Source: JAWOLE01 sp035263845 | GTDB lineage: Bacteria > Acidobacteriota > Thermoanaerobaculia > UBA5066 > Gp7-AA6 | Length of the DNA stretch: 64,000 bases | Direction of reading: 5' to 3' | Assembly: GCA_035263845.1 (NCBI GenBank) | Contig: DATFQY010000056.1 | Span: 5,748 to 69,747 of the forward strand | Shown here: piece by piece, positions 36,741 through 48,600 of the stretch | How the letters are laid out: every line of letters begins with the position of its first letter | Numbering within the stretch: the first letter of the stretch is position 1 | Notes under the pieces: generated by a model | Seen by the model: only the letters and a program-made list of their open reading frames with translations | Told to the model about the DNA's origin: nothing | The model's database searches: none | Program-made: the position numbers and the translations under genes

Positions 36741-36977
36741 GTGGCGAACCTGGCCGACCGGCTTCCCGAGAACGTTTCGGGCAAGTACTACGTGGACACG
36801 CAGTGCATCGACTGCGACGTCTGCCGCGTCACCGCTCCCGGGAACTTCCAGCGGCACGAGGAGAAGGCGTTCTCCTACGTCTTCCGCCAGCCCGCCAATC
36901 CCGAGGAGGAGGCCCAGTGCCAGGAGGCGATGGACTCCTGTCCCGTCGAAGCCATTGGGAGCGACGGTCCGGGGTAG
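36741..36977 (+). CDS. Ferredoxin, single-cluster Bacillus-type
   Basis: A 78-residue iron-sulfur protein. C22, C25, C28 (QCIDCDVC) with a distant C67 (DSCPVEAI) would bind one [4Fe-4S] cluster in the way of Bacillus-type ferredoxins, where the usual fourth near Cys is replaced (TAP). C60 is an extra Cys. GTG start; the stop codon TAG is part of a REP-like repeat copy, so the C-terminal GSDGPG may be shaped by that repeat. Confidence 0.88.
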   Translation: MANLADRLPENVSGKYYVDTQCIDCDVCRVTAPGNFQRHEEKAFSYVFRQPANPEEEAQCQEAMDSCPVEAIGSDGPG

Positions 36978-37070
36978 GTCCTTCGCTCTCGCTCAGGATG
37001 AGAAGGAGAAGAGTGTTTCTGAAGAGGACTATGCCTGCCTTGTCATCCTGAGGAGCGGCAGCAACGAAGG
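36975..37070. repeat. REP-like dispersed repeat, copy 4, two inverted arms
   Basis: An arm TAGGTCCTTCGCTCTCGCTC starts at the ferredoxin stop; the opposite arm CCTTGTCATCCTGAG occupies 37038-37070. The pair encloses about 30 bases. It is the whole gap before the convergent decarboxylase gene. Confidence 0.85.
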
Positions 37071-37072
37071 TT

Positions 37073-38007
<935 letters not shown>

Positions 38008-38011
<4 letters not shown>

Positions 38012-39302
38012 GGCCGTCCGACTCCCGTGTAGTCCCAGCCAGCCGCTCGAAGCTCCCTCGGGTCGTAGACGTTTCTCAGGTCGATCATGTTGCGGGTGCG
38101 GACGGCGTGGGCGAGCTTGGAGAGGTCCAGTGCGCGGAACTCGTTCCACTCCGTCGCCAGGACCACGAAGTCCGCACCCGACGCGCAGTCGTAGGCGTCC
38201 TCGGCGTAGTGGAGGTCCGGGTAGATTTGCCGCGTGTTTTCCATCGCCGCCGGGTCGAAGGCCCGGACCTTCGCGCCGGCGCGCAGCAGCCCTCCGACGA
38301 CCGAGAGCGCGGGGGATTCGCGGATGTCGTCGGTCTCCGGCTTGAAGGAGAGACCCAGCACCGCCGCCGTCTTCCCCTGCAGGGGCCCGGCAGCCCGCGC
38401 GATCTTCTCGATCATCCACGCGCGGGTGCGCTCGTTGACCCGCATCGTCGCCTCGATCAGCTCGAAGGTCGTCCCGTAGCCGCGCGCGATCTCGGCGGCC
38501 GCCGACGTGTCCTTGGGAAAGCACGATCCCCCGAACCCCGGGCCCGGGAGGAGGAACCGGGAGCCGATCCGCGGGTCCAGACCCATGCCCGTCGCGACGT
38601 CCTGGACGTTGGCGCCCATCAGCTCGCAGAGGTGCGCGATCTCGTTGATGAAGGAGATCTTGACCGCCAGGAACCCATTGGAGGCGTACTTGATCAGCTC
38701 GGCCGAGGCGACGTCGGTGATGACGAAGGGTGTCTCGCGCAGGAAGAGCGGCTTGTAGATCTCCTTCATGATCTCGATCGCCCGCGCGTCGGAGGCGCCG
38801 ATCACGATCCGGTCGGGCTGGAGGAAGTCGTTGACCGCGGAGCCTTCCCGCAGGAACTCGGGGTTGGAGACGATGGAGAACTCGAACCGGCCGTTCCCCG
38901 CCCGGATGATGTCGGAGATCATCTTGCCCGTTCCGATCGGGACCGTGGACTTGGTCACGACGACCTTGTAGCCGTTCATATGTTCGGCCACCGCCCCGGC
39001 GACCTGGCGCACGAACGTCAGGTCCGGCGTGCCGTCGTTGCGGCTGGGAGTTCCGACCGCGATGAAGATGACGAGCGCGCTCTCGATGGCTTCCTTCAGG
39101 TTCGTCGTGAAGCGCAGCCGGCCCTTGCGCTCGTTGCGGCCGACGAGCTCCTCGAGGCCGGGCTCGTAGATCGGGATGACCCCGCGCGACAGCGCCGAGA
39201 TCTTGGCCTCGTCCTTGTCGACGCAGATCACGTCCATGCCGAGGTCGGCCAGGCCCGCCCCGGTGACGAGCCCGACATAGCCGGTTCCGACCATGCAGAT
39301 GT

Positions 39303-39306
<4 letters not shown>
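38008..39306 (-). CDS. ugd: UDP-glucose 6-dehydrogenase
   Basis: Oxidises UDP-glucose to UDP-glucuronate with two NAD. N-terminal GTGYVGLVTGAGLA binds NAD; SNPEFLREGSAVNDF and the catalytic Cys in GFGGSCFPKDT (near residue 260) are diagnostic. ATG at 39304-39306 (MNICMVGTGYVG) was chosen; a longer frame only adds residues that overlap the upstream gene. It is coupled to the epimerase (ATGA) and the decarboxylase (GTGA), so the three make charged or pentose nucleotide sugars together. Length 432 is normal. Confidence 0.96.
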
Positions 39307-40259
<953 letters not shown>

Positions 40260-40303
40260 GTCGGCACTTCCCGGCTAACTCTTAGCGTTTCGCGTTTAGC
40301 GCG

Positions 40304-41521
40304 CTAGGGATTCGGAGTCGGGGTCAGGACCGGGCCGGCCTCCTGGTGGTTCGCGGTGGCGGTCTGCTTCTTGACGGTCTCGTTGTAATCCTTCTTGATG
40401 CCGGACTTCTGGCGGTCACGGATCAGCCAGCGCAGCATCCAGGACTCGTCGATGCCGACGACGACATGGTTGGCCGCGTCGAAAATCGCCGGGTCGTTGA
40501 TGAGCTTGCCCGCCGTTCCCGTGCCGTTGTCGAGCTTCTGGCCGATCGAGTCGAGGCTCTTCGCGAAGCCGTTCAAGTGGCTCGTGAACTCCTTGCCGAA
40601 CCTCTCGTCCTTCAGGAGGATCGAGAGGGTTCCGTTGCCCTTCTCCAGCTGGCCGATGACCGTGGCCAGCGACCCGGCCGCCGTCGTGAGGTTGTCGAGG
40701 AAGCCGTAGAGTTTCTTCTTTCCCTCCGGGTCCGAGATCAGCGCCGCGAGCGCGCCGCTGTTGTTCTTCATCGAGTCGTCGATCCTCGCGAACACGTCCT
40801 GGAGGGAATGGACCGCGCCCTTGAGGGCGTCGGTCGTCTCCTTGCCGTACTTCTCGTCGGAGAGCAGCTTGCCGGCGAGCCCCTGTCCGCTGTCGATCCG
40901 GCGCAGGATCGAGTTGAGGGAAGCGAGCGTCGAGGTCAGGCTGTTGCCGAGCTTCGCGCTCTCCTCGCTGTCCGTCGTCAGGGCGCCGAGGAAACCCTTC
41001 CCGTCCTCGGTGCGCTTGAGGATGTTTTTCAGGGAACGGGCGATCTGGCCCAGGTCGGCGAGCAGGTCGCCGCTGCCCTCGAGCAGCTTCTCCAGGCCGG
41101 CGCCGGGAGCCTGCGGGATGCTGCCGCCGATCTCGACCTCGGGTTCCTCGGCGGTGCCTCCCTCGAGCTCGATGTACTTGTCGCCGAGAAGGCCGATCGT
41201 CTTGATCGAGGCGCGCGTTCCCTTTCGCAGCCTCGGCGCGGCGCGGCGGTCCACATCGTAGACCACTCGGACGGTGCGGTCGGCGGGATTTGGGGAGAGG
41301 ACGACCTCAAGCACGTTGCCGACGGTCACGCCGTTTAACCGCACCGGATTGCCGGCGACGAGGCCCGAGGCCGAGTCGAACCGGGTTTCGTACGGGAACT
41401 TCTTGACGAAGAGGTGGGCGCGCTGCCCGACCATGAAGATTCCGGCCATGACCGCGATCAACGCGATCAGGACGACGAGGCCGACTCGGAAGCGCTTGCC
41501 GACCTGAAACTCGCCCGGCAT
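40304..41521 (-). CDS. mlaD: MCE-domain lipid-transport protein
   Basis: Inner-membrane-anchored, periplasm-facing subunit of the phospholipid ABC transporter. The helix (about 11-28) is followed by one MCE domain (about 38-115, FDSASGLVAGNPVRLNGVTVG), then a long heptad-rich region with repeated GL.G.L..DE and NS.GAL-like segments to about 360. The 405-residue length is more than E. coli MlaD and suits needle-like MCE variants. An AGAGG-type site lies upstream. It is separated from mlaF by 52 bases. MlaB and MlaC are not in the window. Confidence 0.87.
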   Translation of the reverse strand: MPGEFQVGKRFRVGLVVLIALIAVMAGIFMVGQRAHLFVKKFPYETRFDSASGLVAGNPVRLNGVTVGNVLEVVLSPNPADRTVRVVYDVDRRAAPRLRKGTRASIKTIGLLGDKYIELEGGTAEEPEVEIGGSIPQAPGAGLEKLLEGSGDLLADLGQIARSLKNILKRTEDGKGFLGALTTDSEESAKLGNSLTSTLASLNSILRRIDSGQGLAGKLLSDEKYGKETTDALKGAVHSLQDVFARIDDSMKNNSGALAALISDPEGKKKLYGFLDNLTTAAGSLATVIGQLEKGNGTLSILLKDERFGKEFTSHLNGFAKSLDSIGQKLDNGTGTAGKLINDPAIFDAANHVVVGIDESWMLRWLIRDRQKSGIKKDYNETVKKQTATANHQEAGPVLTPTPNP

Positions 41522-41573
41522 TACCGATCTCTCCGTTCGATGGCGTAGGTCATGAATTCTCCTAGCGGAAGCG

Positions 41574-42395
41574 TTAGAGGTCCTTGACGACCTGGATGAG
41601 GCCGGTGCCGCAGGGGAAGCCCATCGAGCGGAAGTACTCCATCAGGATGGGGTGGCCCCCGCGCGAGGCCTCGGAAAACGTGCCGATGAACTGGAAACGG
41701 CCCTGGTGCAGGAACGCGAGGCGGTCCGAGACGGTCCGCGCCATGACGATGTCGTGCGTCACGACGATGGAGGTCGTCTTGATCCGCTTGTTGATGTCCA
41801 CGATCAGTTGCCCGATCTTCTCGGAAGTCAGCGGGTCGAGGCCGGTCGTCGGCTCATCGTAGAGAATGATCTCCGGTTCGAGCGCGATCGAGCGCGCGAG
41901 CGCGACCCTCTTGCGCATCCCGCCCGAGAGTTCCGAAGGCATTTTCCGCTGGACTCCCGGCAGGCCGACCATCGAGAGCTTCTCGGCGACCGTCTCGGCG
42001 ATCTCGCGGGGAGTCTTCGTCGTGTGTTCCCGGAGCGGAAAGCCCACGTTCTGCTCGACGTTCATCGAGTCGAAGAGGGCGCCCCCCTGGAAGAGCATCG
42101 CCGCGCGCCGGCGCACCGGCGCCAGGGCTTCCTCGGAGAGGTTGACGACCGACTTGCCGAAGACGATCACGTCTCCCTCGTCGGGGTGGGTCAGGCCGAT
42201 GATGTGGCGCAGCGTGACGCTCTTGCCCGTGCCGGAGGGCCCGAGCACGCAGAGGATCTCGCCCTTGCGGATCTGGAGGTTGACTCCCGCCAGGATCTCC
42301 TTTCCCGAAAAACGCTTCCAGACGTTCTTGAACTCCACGATCGTCTCGGGAACGGCCGCGGGGCCGGGACCGGTGGTGTTGGGATTGGCGCTCAT
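41574..42395 (-). CDS. mlaF: Phospholipid ABC transporter ATP-binding protein
   Basis: Cytoplasmic ATPase of the Mla system, 273 residues. Walker A is GPSGTGKS, the signature is LSGGMRKRVALARSIA, and Walker B is ILYDEPTTGLDP, with the Mla-typical SVTLRHIIGL and 'EALAPVRRRAAMLFQGGALFDS' segments. ATG 42393-42395 overlaps the mlaE stop (ATGA), confirming the start. Confidence 0.95.
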   Translation of the reverse strand: MSANPNTTGPGPAAVPETIVEFKNVWKRFSGKEILAGVNLQIRKGEILCVLGPSGTGKSVTLRHIIGLTHPDEGDVIVFGKSVVNLSEEALAPVRRRAAMLFQGGALFDSMNVEQNVGFPLREHTTKTPREIAETVAEKLSMVGLPGVQRKMPSELSGGMRKRVALARSIALEPEIILYDEPTTGLDPLTSEKIGQLIVDINKRIKTTSIVVTHDIVMARTVSDRLAFLHQGRFQFIGTFSEASRGGHPILMEYFRSMGFPCGTGLIQVVKDL

Positions 42396-43240
42396 AGGGC
42401 GAGGAAGAGCTTTGTCAGGAAGAAGTCGGAGATCAGGACGCAGATGGAGGCGAGCACAACGGTCCGCGTGGTCGCGACGCCGACGGCCGAGGCGCCGCCC
42501 TCGACCTTCAGTCCGTTCCAGCAGCCGATGACGGCGATCTCGAAGCCGAAGAAGAAGGTCTTGGAGAGGCCGCTCATGATGTCGGAGATCGCGAGCTGGT
42601 TCCAGATGCTCCCCAGGTAGTCCTGCGCGGTCATGTTCAGCTCGACGACCGCGATGAGGAGGCCGCCGAGAATCCCGAGCATGTCCGCCAGCGCCGTGAG
42701 CACAGGCAGCATGAACGTCGTCGCCAGCACCCGCGGGGCCACGAGCCGCCGGATCGGCGAGACCGCCATCGTCCGCAGGGCGTCCACCTGCTCGGTCACG
42801 ACCATCGACCCGATCTCGGCCGTGATCCCGGAGCCCACGCGCCCGCCGACCATCAGGGCGGTCAGGACCGGGCCGAGCTCGCGCAGGAGCGACAGGGCGA
42901 CGACCCGCCCCACGAACATCTTTCCGCCGAACGCGGCCAGGGCGTACGCGGTCTGGAGCGCGAGGACCATGCCGGTGGAGAAGGCCGTGATGCCGGTGAT
43001 CGACACGGACTTGACGCCGATCTCGTCCAGCTGGCTCAGGACCTCGCCCGAGTAGAACGGCCGGGTGAAGCAGGCGCGGATCGTCTGGCCCGCCATCTCG
43101 GCCATGCCGCCGAGGTACTCCATCGCGGCCTGACCCTTCTTGCCGAAGCGGTCCACGAACCGCAGCCACCGGATGTTCCGATAGAAGATGGCCGTCGCCG
43201 ACGGCTGCGGGCCGGAAAACTGCCCCTGGGGAGCGCTCAT
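42392..43240 (-). CDS. mlaE: Phospholipid ABC transporter permease
   Basis: Inner-membrane permease of the Mla/Ttg2B family, 282 residues with five to six helices. Characteristic sequence includes RACFTRPFYSGEVLSQLDEIG, RELGPVLTALMVGGRVGSGI and EQVDALRTMAVSP. It begins the operon mlaE-mlaF-mlaD. TACAAT lies 11 bases before the ATG. It diverges from plsC with only 59 bases between start codons. Confidence 0.95.
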   Translation of the reverse strand: MSAPQGQFSGPQPSATAIFYRNIRWLRFVDRFGKKGQAAMEYLGGMAEMAGQTIRACFTRPFYSGEVLSQLDEIGVKSVSITGITAFSTGMVLALQTAYALAAFGGKMFVGRVVALSLLRELGPVLTALMVGGRVGSGITAEIGSMVVTEQVDALRTMAVSPIRRLVAPRVLATTFMLPVLTALADMLGILGGLLIAVVELNMTAQDYLGSIWNQLAISDIMSGLSKTFFFGFEIAVIGCWNGLKVEGGASAVGVATTRTVVLASICVLISDFFLTKLFLAL

Positions 43241-43251
43241 GGATTTGCCGG

Positions 43252-43257
43252 ATTGTA
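43252..43257 (-). promoter_or_regulatory. Predicted -10 box of mlaE (leaderless or short-leader)
   Basis: Minus-strand TACAAT ends 11 bases before the mlaE ATG, in the 59-base divergent gap with plsC. Confidence 0.45.
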
Positions 43258-43299
43258 TGTTGAGTCGCGTTTCGTAGTAAATCTCGGAAGGGTGGAGAG

Positions 43300-44031
43300 T
43301 TGAAGCTGTTGCGCGCCGTCCGGTCCCTCGCGGTCTGGACGGGCATCGCCGTCGCGACCGTCGCCTTCGGGATTCCCGCGATCGTGGCGGCCTTTATCCC
43401 GCCCCGGGGCGACTGGTTCTTGCACTTCGCCCGCGGCTGGTCGCGGACGATCCTGTTCTTTTCGGGGGTCCGGGTCCGCGTCCTCCACCGCGAGAGGCTC
43501 CCGCCGGCGCGGGGCCTCGTCGTCGTGTCCAATCACGAGAGCTACGCCGACATCCTCGTCCTTCTCGCGAACCTGCCCCTGCCCGTCCGGCTGATGGCCA
43601 AGCGCAGCATCTTCCGGATCCCCGTGATGGGCTGGTCCATCCGGGCCGCTGGCTTCGTTCCGGTGGACCGAGGGGTGCGCTCCCGGGGCGCGGCGACCGT
43701 CGAGGCCGCCCTGAAGCTCTTGAAGAGCGGCCGCTCGATCGTACTCTTCCCCGAGGAGACCCGGACGCGGGACGGCGAGCTTCTCCCGTTCAAGCCCGGC
43801 GCCGCCCTCCTCGCCCTTCGCTCGGGCTTCCCGCTCCTTCCAGTGGCGATCACGGGCACCCGCCGCATCCTCCCGCGCGGTGCGCTCGCCACGTCGCCGG
43901 GCCGGGTCGTCCTGTCGATCGGCGACCCGATCTCCGTGTCTGGCCGCTCCATCCGCGGCCGCGACGAACTCACGCTGGAAGCTCGCCAGGCCATCTCCGC
44001 TCTCCGCGACGAGGCCGCGTCGTCGATCTGA
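43300..44031 (+). CDS. plsC: 1-acyl-sn-glycerol-3-phosphate acyltransferase
   Basis: Adds the second acyl chain in phosphatidate synthesis at the inner membrane. HX4D is H79-x4-D84 (NHESYAD), followed by the glycerol-phosphate binding FPEETRTRDG. A hydrophobic N-terminus (about 10-32) anchors it; 243 residues. The TTG start has a good purine-rich site (GGAAGGGTGGAG) and TAGTAA upstream, so unlike its divergent neighbour it has a leader. Divergent pairing with mlaE links phospholipid synthesis and transport. Confidence 0.9.
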   Translation: MKLLRAVRSLAVWTGIAVATVAFGIPAIVAAFIPPRGDWFLHFARGWSRTILFFSGVRVRVLHRERLPPARGLVVVSNHESYADILVLLANLPLPVRLMAKRSIFRIPVMGWSIRAAGFVPVDRGVRSRGAATVEAALKLLKSGRSIVLFPEETRTRDGELLPFKPGAALLALRSGFPLLPVAITGTRRILPRGALATSPGRVVLSIGDPISVSGRSIRGRDELTLEARQAISALRDEAASSI

Positions 44032-44052
44032 CCCCGGTGGTATCGTCGGAGT

Positions 44053-45126
44053 ATGGCGACAACTACGGAAATCACTGAAGAGAGAGTCCTGGAGACCCTC
44101 CGGACGGTCAAGTTTCCGGGGCTGACCCGGGACATCGTTTCGTTCGGGTTCGTCAAGGACGTAGCGGTCGGCGGAGGCAACGTCTCGTTCCGGCTGGAGA
44201 TCACGACGGATTCGCCGAGGGCGGCCGAGGAGATCAAGCGCGATGCCACGGAGAAGCTCCGGTCGCTGCCGGGTGTCAACGCGGTCACGATCCGAATGGA
44301 CACGCAGCAGCCCGGCGCCCAGCCTTTCCGCCCCGCCGTCGGCGTGCCGCCGCCGCAGGCGAACATCCTCCAGGAGGTCCGGTTCAAGGTCGCGGTCGCG
44401 TCGGGCAAGGGGGGAGTCGGCAAGTCCACGGTCGCCGCGAACCTGGCGCTGGCGCTGGCGAAGGTCGGCAAGAAGGTCGGGCTGATGGACTCGGACATCT
44501 ACGGCCCGTCGCAGCAGATGATGATGGGCATCGACGAGAAGCCTTACGTCAACCAGTCCGACCAGATCGTCCCGATCGAGCGTTACGGCGTCAAAGTCAT
44601 GTCGCTCGGCTTCCTGATGGACGTGGATCAGCCGGTCATCTGGCGCGGCCCGATGGTCATGAAGGCGGTCGAGCAGTTTCTCCAGGACGTCGCGTGGGGG
44701 CCGCTCGACTTCCTCCTGATCGACCTGCCGCCGGGCACCGGGGACGCGCAGCTGACCCTGACCCAGAAGATCCATCTCTCGGGAGCGGTCATCGTGACGA
44801 CCCCGCAGGACGTGTCCCTGATCGACGCGCGCAAGGGCCTGGCGATGTTCCAGAAGGTCAACGTGCCGGTCCTCGGGATCGTCGAGAACATGTCCTACTA
44901 CGTCTGCCCGAAGTGCGGCAATCGGGAGGAGATCTTCAAGCACGGCGGAGGCCGCAGGACCGCCGAGCAGCTGAAGGTCCCCTTCCTCGGCGAGATCCCG
45001 CTCGATCCGAAGGTCGCCGTCGGCGGCGACGCCGGCCAGCCGATCGTTGCCGCGGCGCCCGACTCGGCGGTCACCGCCTCGTATCTCCGGATCGCCGAGG
45101 AGATCGGGAGGCAGCTGGGAGCCTAG
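44053..45126 (+). CDS. apbC: Mrp/ApbC-type iron-sulfur carrier ATPase
   Basis: P-loop ATPase that carries and delivers [4Fe-4S] clusters in the cytoplasm. A MIP18/DUF59 domain (about 1-100) precedes the deviant Walker A SGKGGVGKST; the cluster-binding Cys pair is CPKCG near residue 283. DLPPGTGDAQLTLTQ is typical. Length 357. It directly abuts the macro-domain gene, sharing no gap. Confidence 0.94.
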   Translation: MATTTEITEERVLETLRTVKFPGLTRDIVSFGFVKDVAVGGGNVSFRLEITTDSPRAAEEIKRDATEKLRSLPGVNAVTIRMDTQQPGAQPFRPAVGVPPPQANILQEVRFKVAVASGKGGVGKSTVAANLALALAKVGKKVGLMDSDIYGPSQQMMMGIDEKPYVNQSDQIVPIERYGVKVMSLGFLMDVDQPVIWRGPMVMKAVEQFLQDVAWGPLDFLLIDLPPGTGDAQLTLTQKIHLSGAVIVTTPQDVSLIDARKGLAMFQKVNVPVLGIVENMSYYVCPKCGNREEIFKHGGGRRTAEQLKVPFLGEIPLDPKVAVGGDAGQPIVAAAPDSAVTASYLRIAEEIGRQLGA

Positions 45127-45630
45127 GTGCCCGCGGCGATTGAGCTGGTCCAGGGCGACATCACGGCGCTCGAGGTGGACGCGATCGTCAACGCGGCCAA
45201 CGAGCACCTCCAGCTCGGCGCGGGCGTGGCCGGAGCGATCCGTCGCCGGGGCGGCCCATTGATCCAGCGCGAGTGCGACCGGATTGGCCACTGCCCGACG
45301 GGGAGCGCCGTCGTGACGGGAGGCGGCGAGCTTTCCGCGAAATGGGTCATCCACGCGGTCGGGCCGGTCTGGCGCGGAGGCGGAGAAAACGAGGAGAAGC
45401 TTCTCGCCGCCGCCGTAGCCTCTTCGCTCGAGCGGGCCGAGGACCTCGGAGCGAGGTCCGTCGCTTTGCCCGCGCTCTCGACCGGGATCTACGGCTTCCC
45501 GCTCGATCGCGCCGCGGAGATCTCGATCGCCGAGGCGCGAAGGTTCGCCGCCCGAGCTCGCGCGGTCGAGAGGATCGTCTTCTGCCTCTTCGACGCCGCT
45601 TCCTTCAACGCCTTTCGCTCCGCGCTGTAG
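45127..45630 (+). CDS. Macro-domain protein (ADP-ribose binding/hydrolase)
   Basis: A 167-residue single macro domain. IELVQGDITALEVDAIVNAANEHL and GAGVAGAIRRRGG form the ADP-ribose-binding loops, and ALPALSTGIYGFPLDRAA is the conserved second loop. Members remove or sense ADP-ribose or its acetylated form. GTG start at the base after the ApbC stop, so it is probably co-transcribed; a functional link is not obvious. Confidence 0.9.
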   Translation: MPAAIELVQGDITALEVDAIVNAANEHLQLGAGVAGAIRRRGGPLIQRECDRIGHCPTGSAVVTGGGELSAKWVIHAVGPVWRGGGENEEKLLAAAVASSLERAEDLGARSVALPALSTGIYGFPLDRAAEISIAEARRFAARARAVERIVFCLFDAASFNAFRSAL

Positions 45631-45648
45631 GGAGACCCCTTCCTTCGC

Positions 45649-45654
45649 TATCAT
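45649..45654 (+). promoter_or_regulatory. Predicted -10 box of the TPR/FG-GAP gene
   Basis: TATCAT ends 10 bases before ATG 45665. Confidence 0.4.
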
Positions 45655-45664
45655 CCGCGCCGGG

Positions 45665-48600
45665 ATGCCGACGGCCCTCTTTCTTCTCCTGATCCTTCTG
45701 TTCCTGGCTCCTGCTGCCGATCTCTCCCCGGCCGATCTGTCGCGGCTGATGGCCGAGAAGAACCTGGGGCTCGCGGCGCTGGAGGAAGGAGACGACGCGC
45801 AGGCCCGCAAGCGGTTCGAGACGGTCCGGCGGCTGGCGCCTTCGGAGGCGCTCGGCTGGGCGGACGGGGCGGTCGCAGCGATGCGCGGCAAGGACGCCGC
45901 CGAGGCAAAGAAGCTGATGGCCGAGGCGCTTGCGCTCTCGCCGGGCGACGCGCGCGTCCTGGCCCTCGAGGGAATCCGGCTCGAGCTGGCGGGCGATCCG
46001 GCGGCGCTGGAGGCGTTCGAGAAGGCCGCCGCCGCGGATCCGAAGGACCTCGGCTCGCGATGGAACGCGGCGAAGCTCGCGGCCGCGGCCCCCGGCGAAC
46101 GGGCCAGGGGGATCCGGCACCTGGAGGCCGCGCTGGAGCAGGCCCCGTCGAACCTCTTCCTTCTTGCAAGGCTGTGCGAGCAGCGCCGGGAGGAAGGCGG
46201 CGCGGCGTCGCTCGCGGCGTGCGACCGGATGGCCGGAGCCGTCGAGGCGCGCGACGAGAAGCTCGAGAAATACATCACCGAGTCCCGCGCCGCCTTGGTG
46301 TCCGGCGACTCGGCCGCGGCATCCCTGAAGTACCGGATGGTGGAGAACCTGTTGCGCGGGACGCCTCGCTACCAGCAGGCGCGCCAGGTCGTCGAGCCGG
46401 GCGTCGTCGGCATCCCCCTCGAGGACTGGTCGCCGGGCCTCGCAGCGAAGCTTCGATCGCGTCCGCCGGCGATCCCAGTCCGCTTCGTCGAGAAGCCGAT
46501 TCTCGCGCTGGCGGCGCTCAGGGGTCTTTCCGCGGTCCGAGTCTTCGGAAAAGACGGCCGGGACCTCGTCTTCGCGGGAGAGCAGGGGCTGATCCTGGCA
46601 GCCGCCCACGACGGCTACCGGCCGAGCGGGCCCCTTCCGGGCTCGGCGTCCCGCTCCGTCGAGGTCGCGGACGTCGCCAACTCCGGGTCGTTCGACCTCG
46701 CGACACCCGGCGCGCTCTGGACGGCCGGCGGGAACGGCTACCGAAAGACGGCGATCGCGGCCGGCGAGCGCGTCCTGCCGATCGACTTCGACAACGACGG
46801 CGACCTCGACCTCTACGTCAGCGCCCCGGGCGGGGACCGTCTCCTGCGAAACAACCTGGACGGGACGTGGACCGACGTGACGTCCAGGGCGTTGCCGGCC
46901 GGGACCGCCTCGCGGTCTGCCGCCGCCGCGGATTTCGACCGCGACGGAGACCCGGACCTCGTCGTCGTCTCTTCCGGAGGCGGGTTACGGCTCCTCGACA
47001 ACCTTCGCGGAGGGCGGTTCGCCGAAAAGGCGGCGGGCCTCCCCGCCGGCGGCTCGTTCCTGGCGGTCGCCGCGGGAGACTTGAACGCGGACGGCCGCCC
47101 GGACCTCGTCTGGACGAGCGACGCGAAGACCTGGGTCGCCCTGAACCGTGGCGACGGGACCTTCCTTCCGGCGACGGAGATCGGCGCGGGCGGAATTCCC
47201 CTTCTGTTCGACTTCGACAACGACGGGCACCTGGATCTCTTCCTCGCCGGAGCAAAGGCGTCCGCGCTCTTCCGCAACGACGGCGCCGGGTCTTTTTCCA
47301 GGGTCGAGACCGCCCTGCCGCCGGCGAAGGACGCGGAGGCCGTGGACGTCGACGGCGACGGAGACCTCGACCTCGTTCTCGTGACGGCTGGCGGCGCGGC
47401 GGCGGTCTACGAGAACCAGGGAGGAAACGCCAACGGGTGGCTGGACGTCGCGCTGGAAGGGCTGCCGGCCGGGTCGGCCAAGGTCAACCGGTCGGGCTAC
47501 GGCTCGGAGGTCGAGATCAAGGCGGGGACGCTCTACGCGTGGCGGACGGTGTCGCGCCCGGTCACTCGCCTCGGCCTGAACGGAATGCGGAAGGCGGACG
47601 TGCTGCGGGTCATCTGGACCAACGGGATCCCCCAGAACACCCTCTCTCCGACCCCGAAGACCCTGGTCCGCGAGGTGCAGCAGCTCAAGGGCTCGTGCCC
47701 ATTCCTCTACGCTTACGACGGAAAGACCTGGCACTTCGTGACCGACCCGCTGGGCCGGGCGCCCGCGGGCCTCCTCTACGACGGCGTCCACCAGGCGGCC
47801 GCCGACACGCGCGAGTGGCTGATCCTGCCCGGCCGGGTGCTGAAGCCGGCCGAGGGGGGAAGGCTTCTCCTGGATTTCACCGAGGAGCTTTGGGAGACGG
47901 CGTACCTGGATCTCGCGGAGCTCCGGGCGGTGGATCACGAGGCGGGCGTCGAGATCGTGGCCGACGAAAAGATGGTGCCGCCTCCCTTCCCGAAGAAACG
48001 GATCTTCACGGTCCGTCATCCGTTCGTTCCGCGGGCCTTGGACGGCGAGGGCCGCGATCGGACCGCCGAGATCCGCGAAGCCGACGGCGTCTACCTTCGA
48101 GACTTCGAGCCGACCCGCTACCAGGGGATCGTCTCGCCCCATGAGCTCGTGCTCGAGCTGCCCGAAGCGCGGCGCGCGGGCAGCATCCTGCTGTACCTGA
48201 CGGGCTGGATCTTCTACAGCGACACCTCGATCAACGTCTCGATGTCCCAGGGGAGCGGCGAAAAGCCGTTCGGCCCGGTCCTCGAGGTCCCCGACGGGCG
48301 CGGAGGGTGGAAGACGGCGATCCCGGTGATGGGGTATCCGGCCGGCAAGACCAAGACGATGCCGGTGGATCTCTCCGGCGTCCTCGACCGTTCCGACCCG
48401 CGGGTTCGGATCCGGACGAACCTCGAGATCTCCTGGGACCGGATCGTCTACACGGTCGACGAAGGGGCCGCGCCGCTGAAGGAAACGGCGGCGCCGCTGC
48501 TCTCGGCGGAGCTGAGCGTCCGCGGGTTCTCCCGGATGGTCCGCGAGTCCGAGGGCGGCCCGCACGTTTTTCTCCACGACGACGTGGACCGGGCGCCGCG

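Noticed and set aside
36975..37070. Remnant insertion sequence
   Set aside because: There is inverted structure but no transposase fragment and no target duplication that could be seen.
43237..46278. Minus-strand frame of about 1010 codons covering plsC, apbC and the macro gene
   Set aside because: Those three genes have intact motifs on the plus strand, and the antisense translation has no domain.
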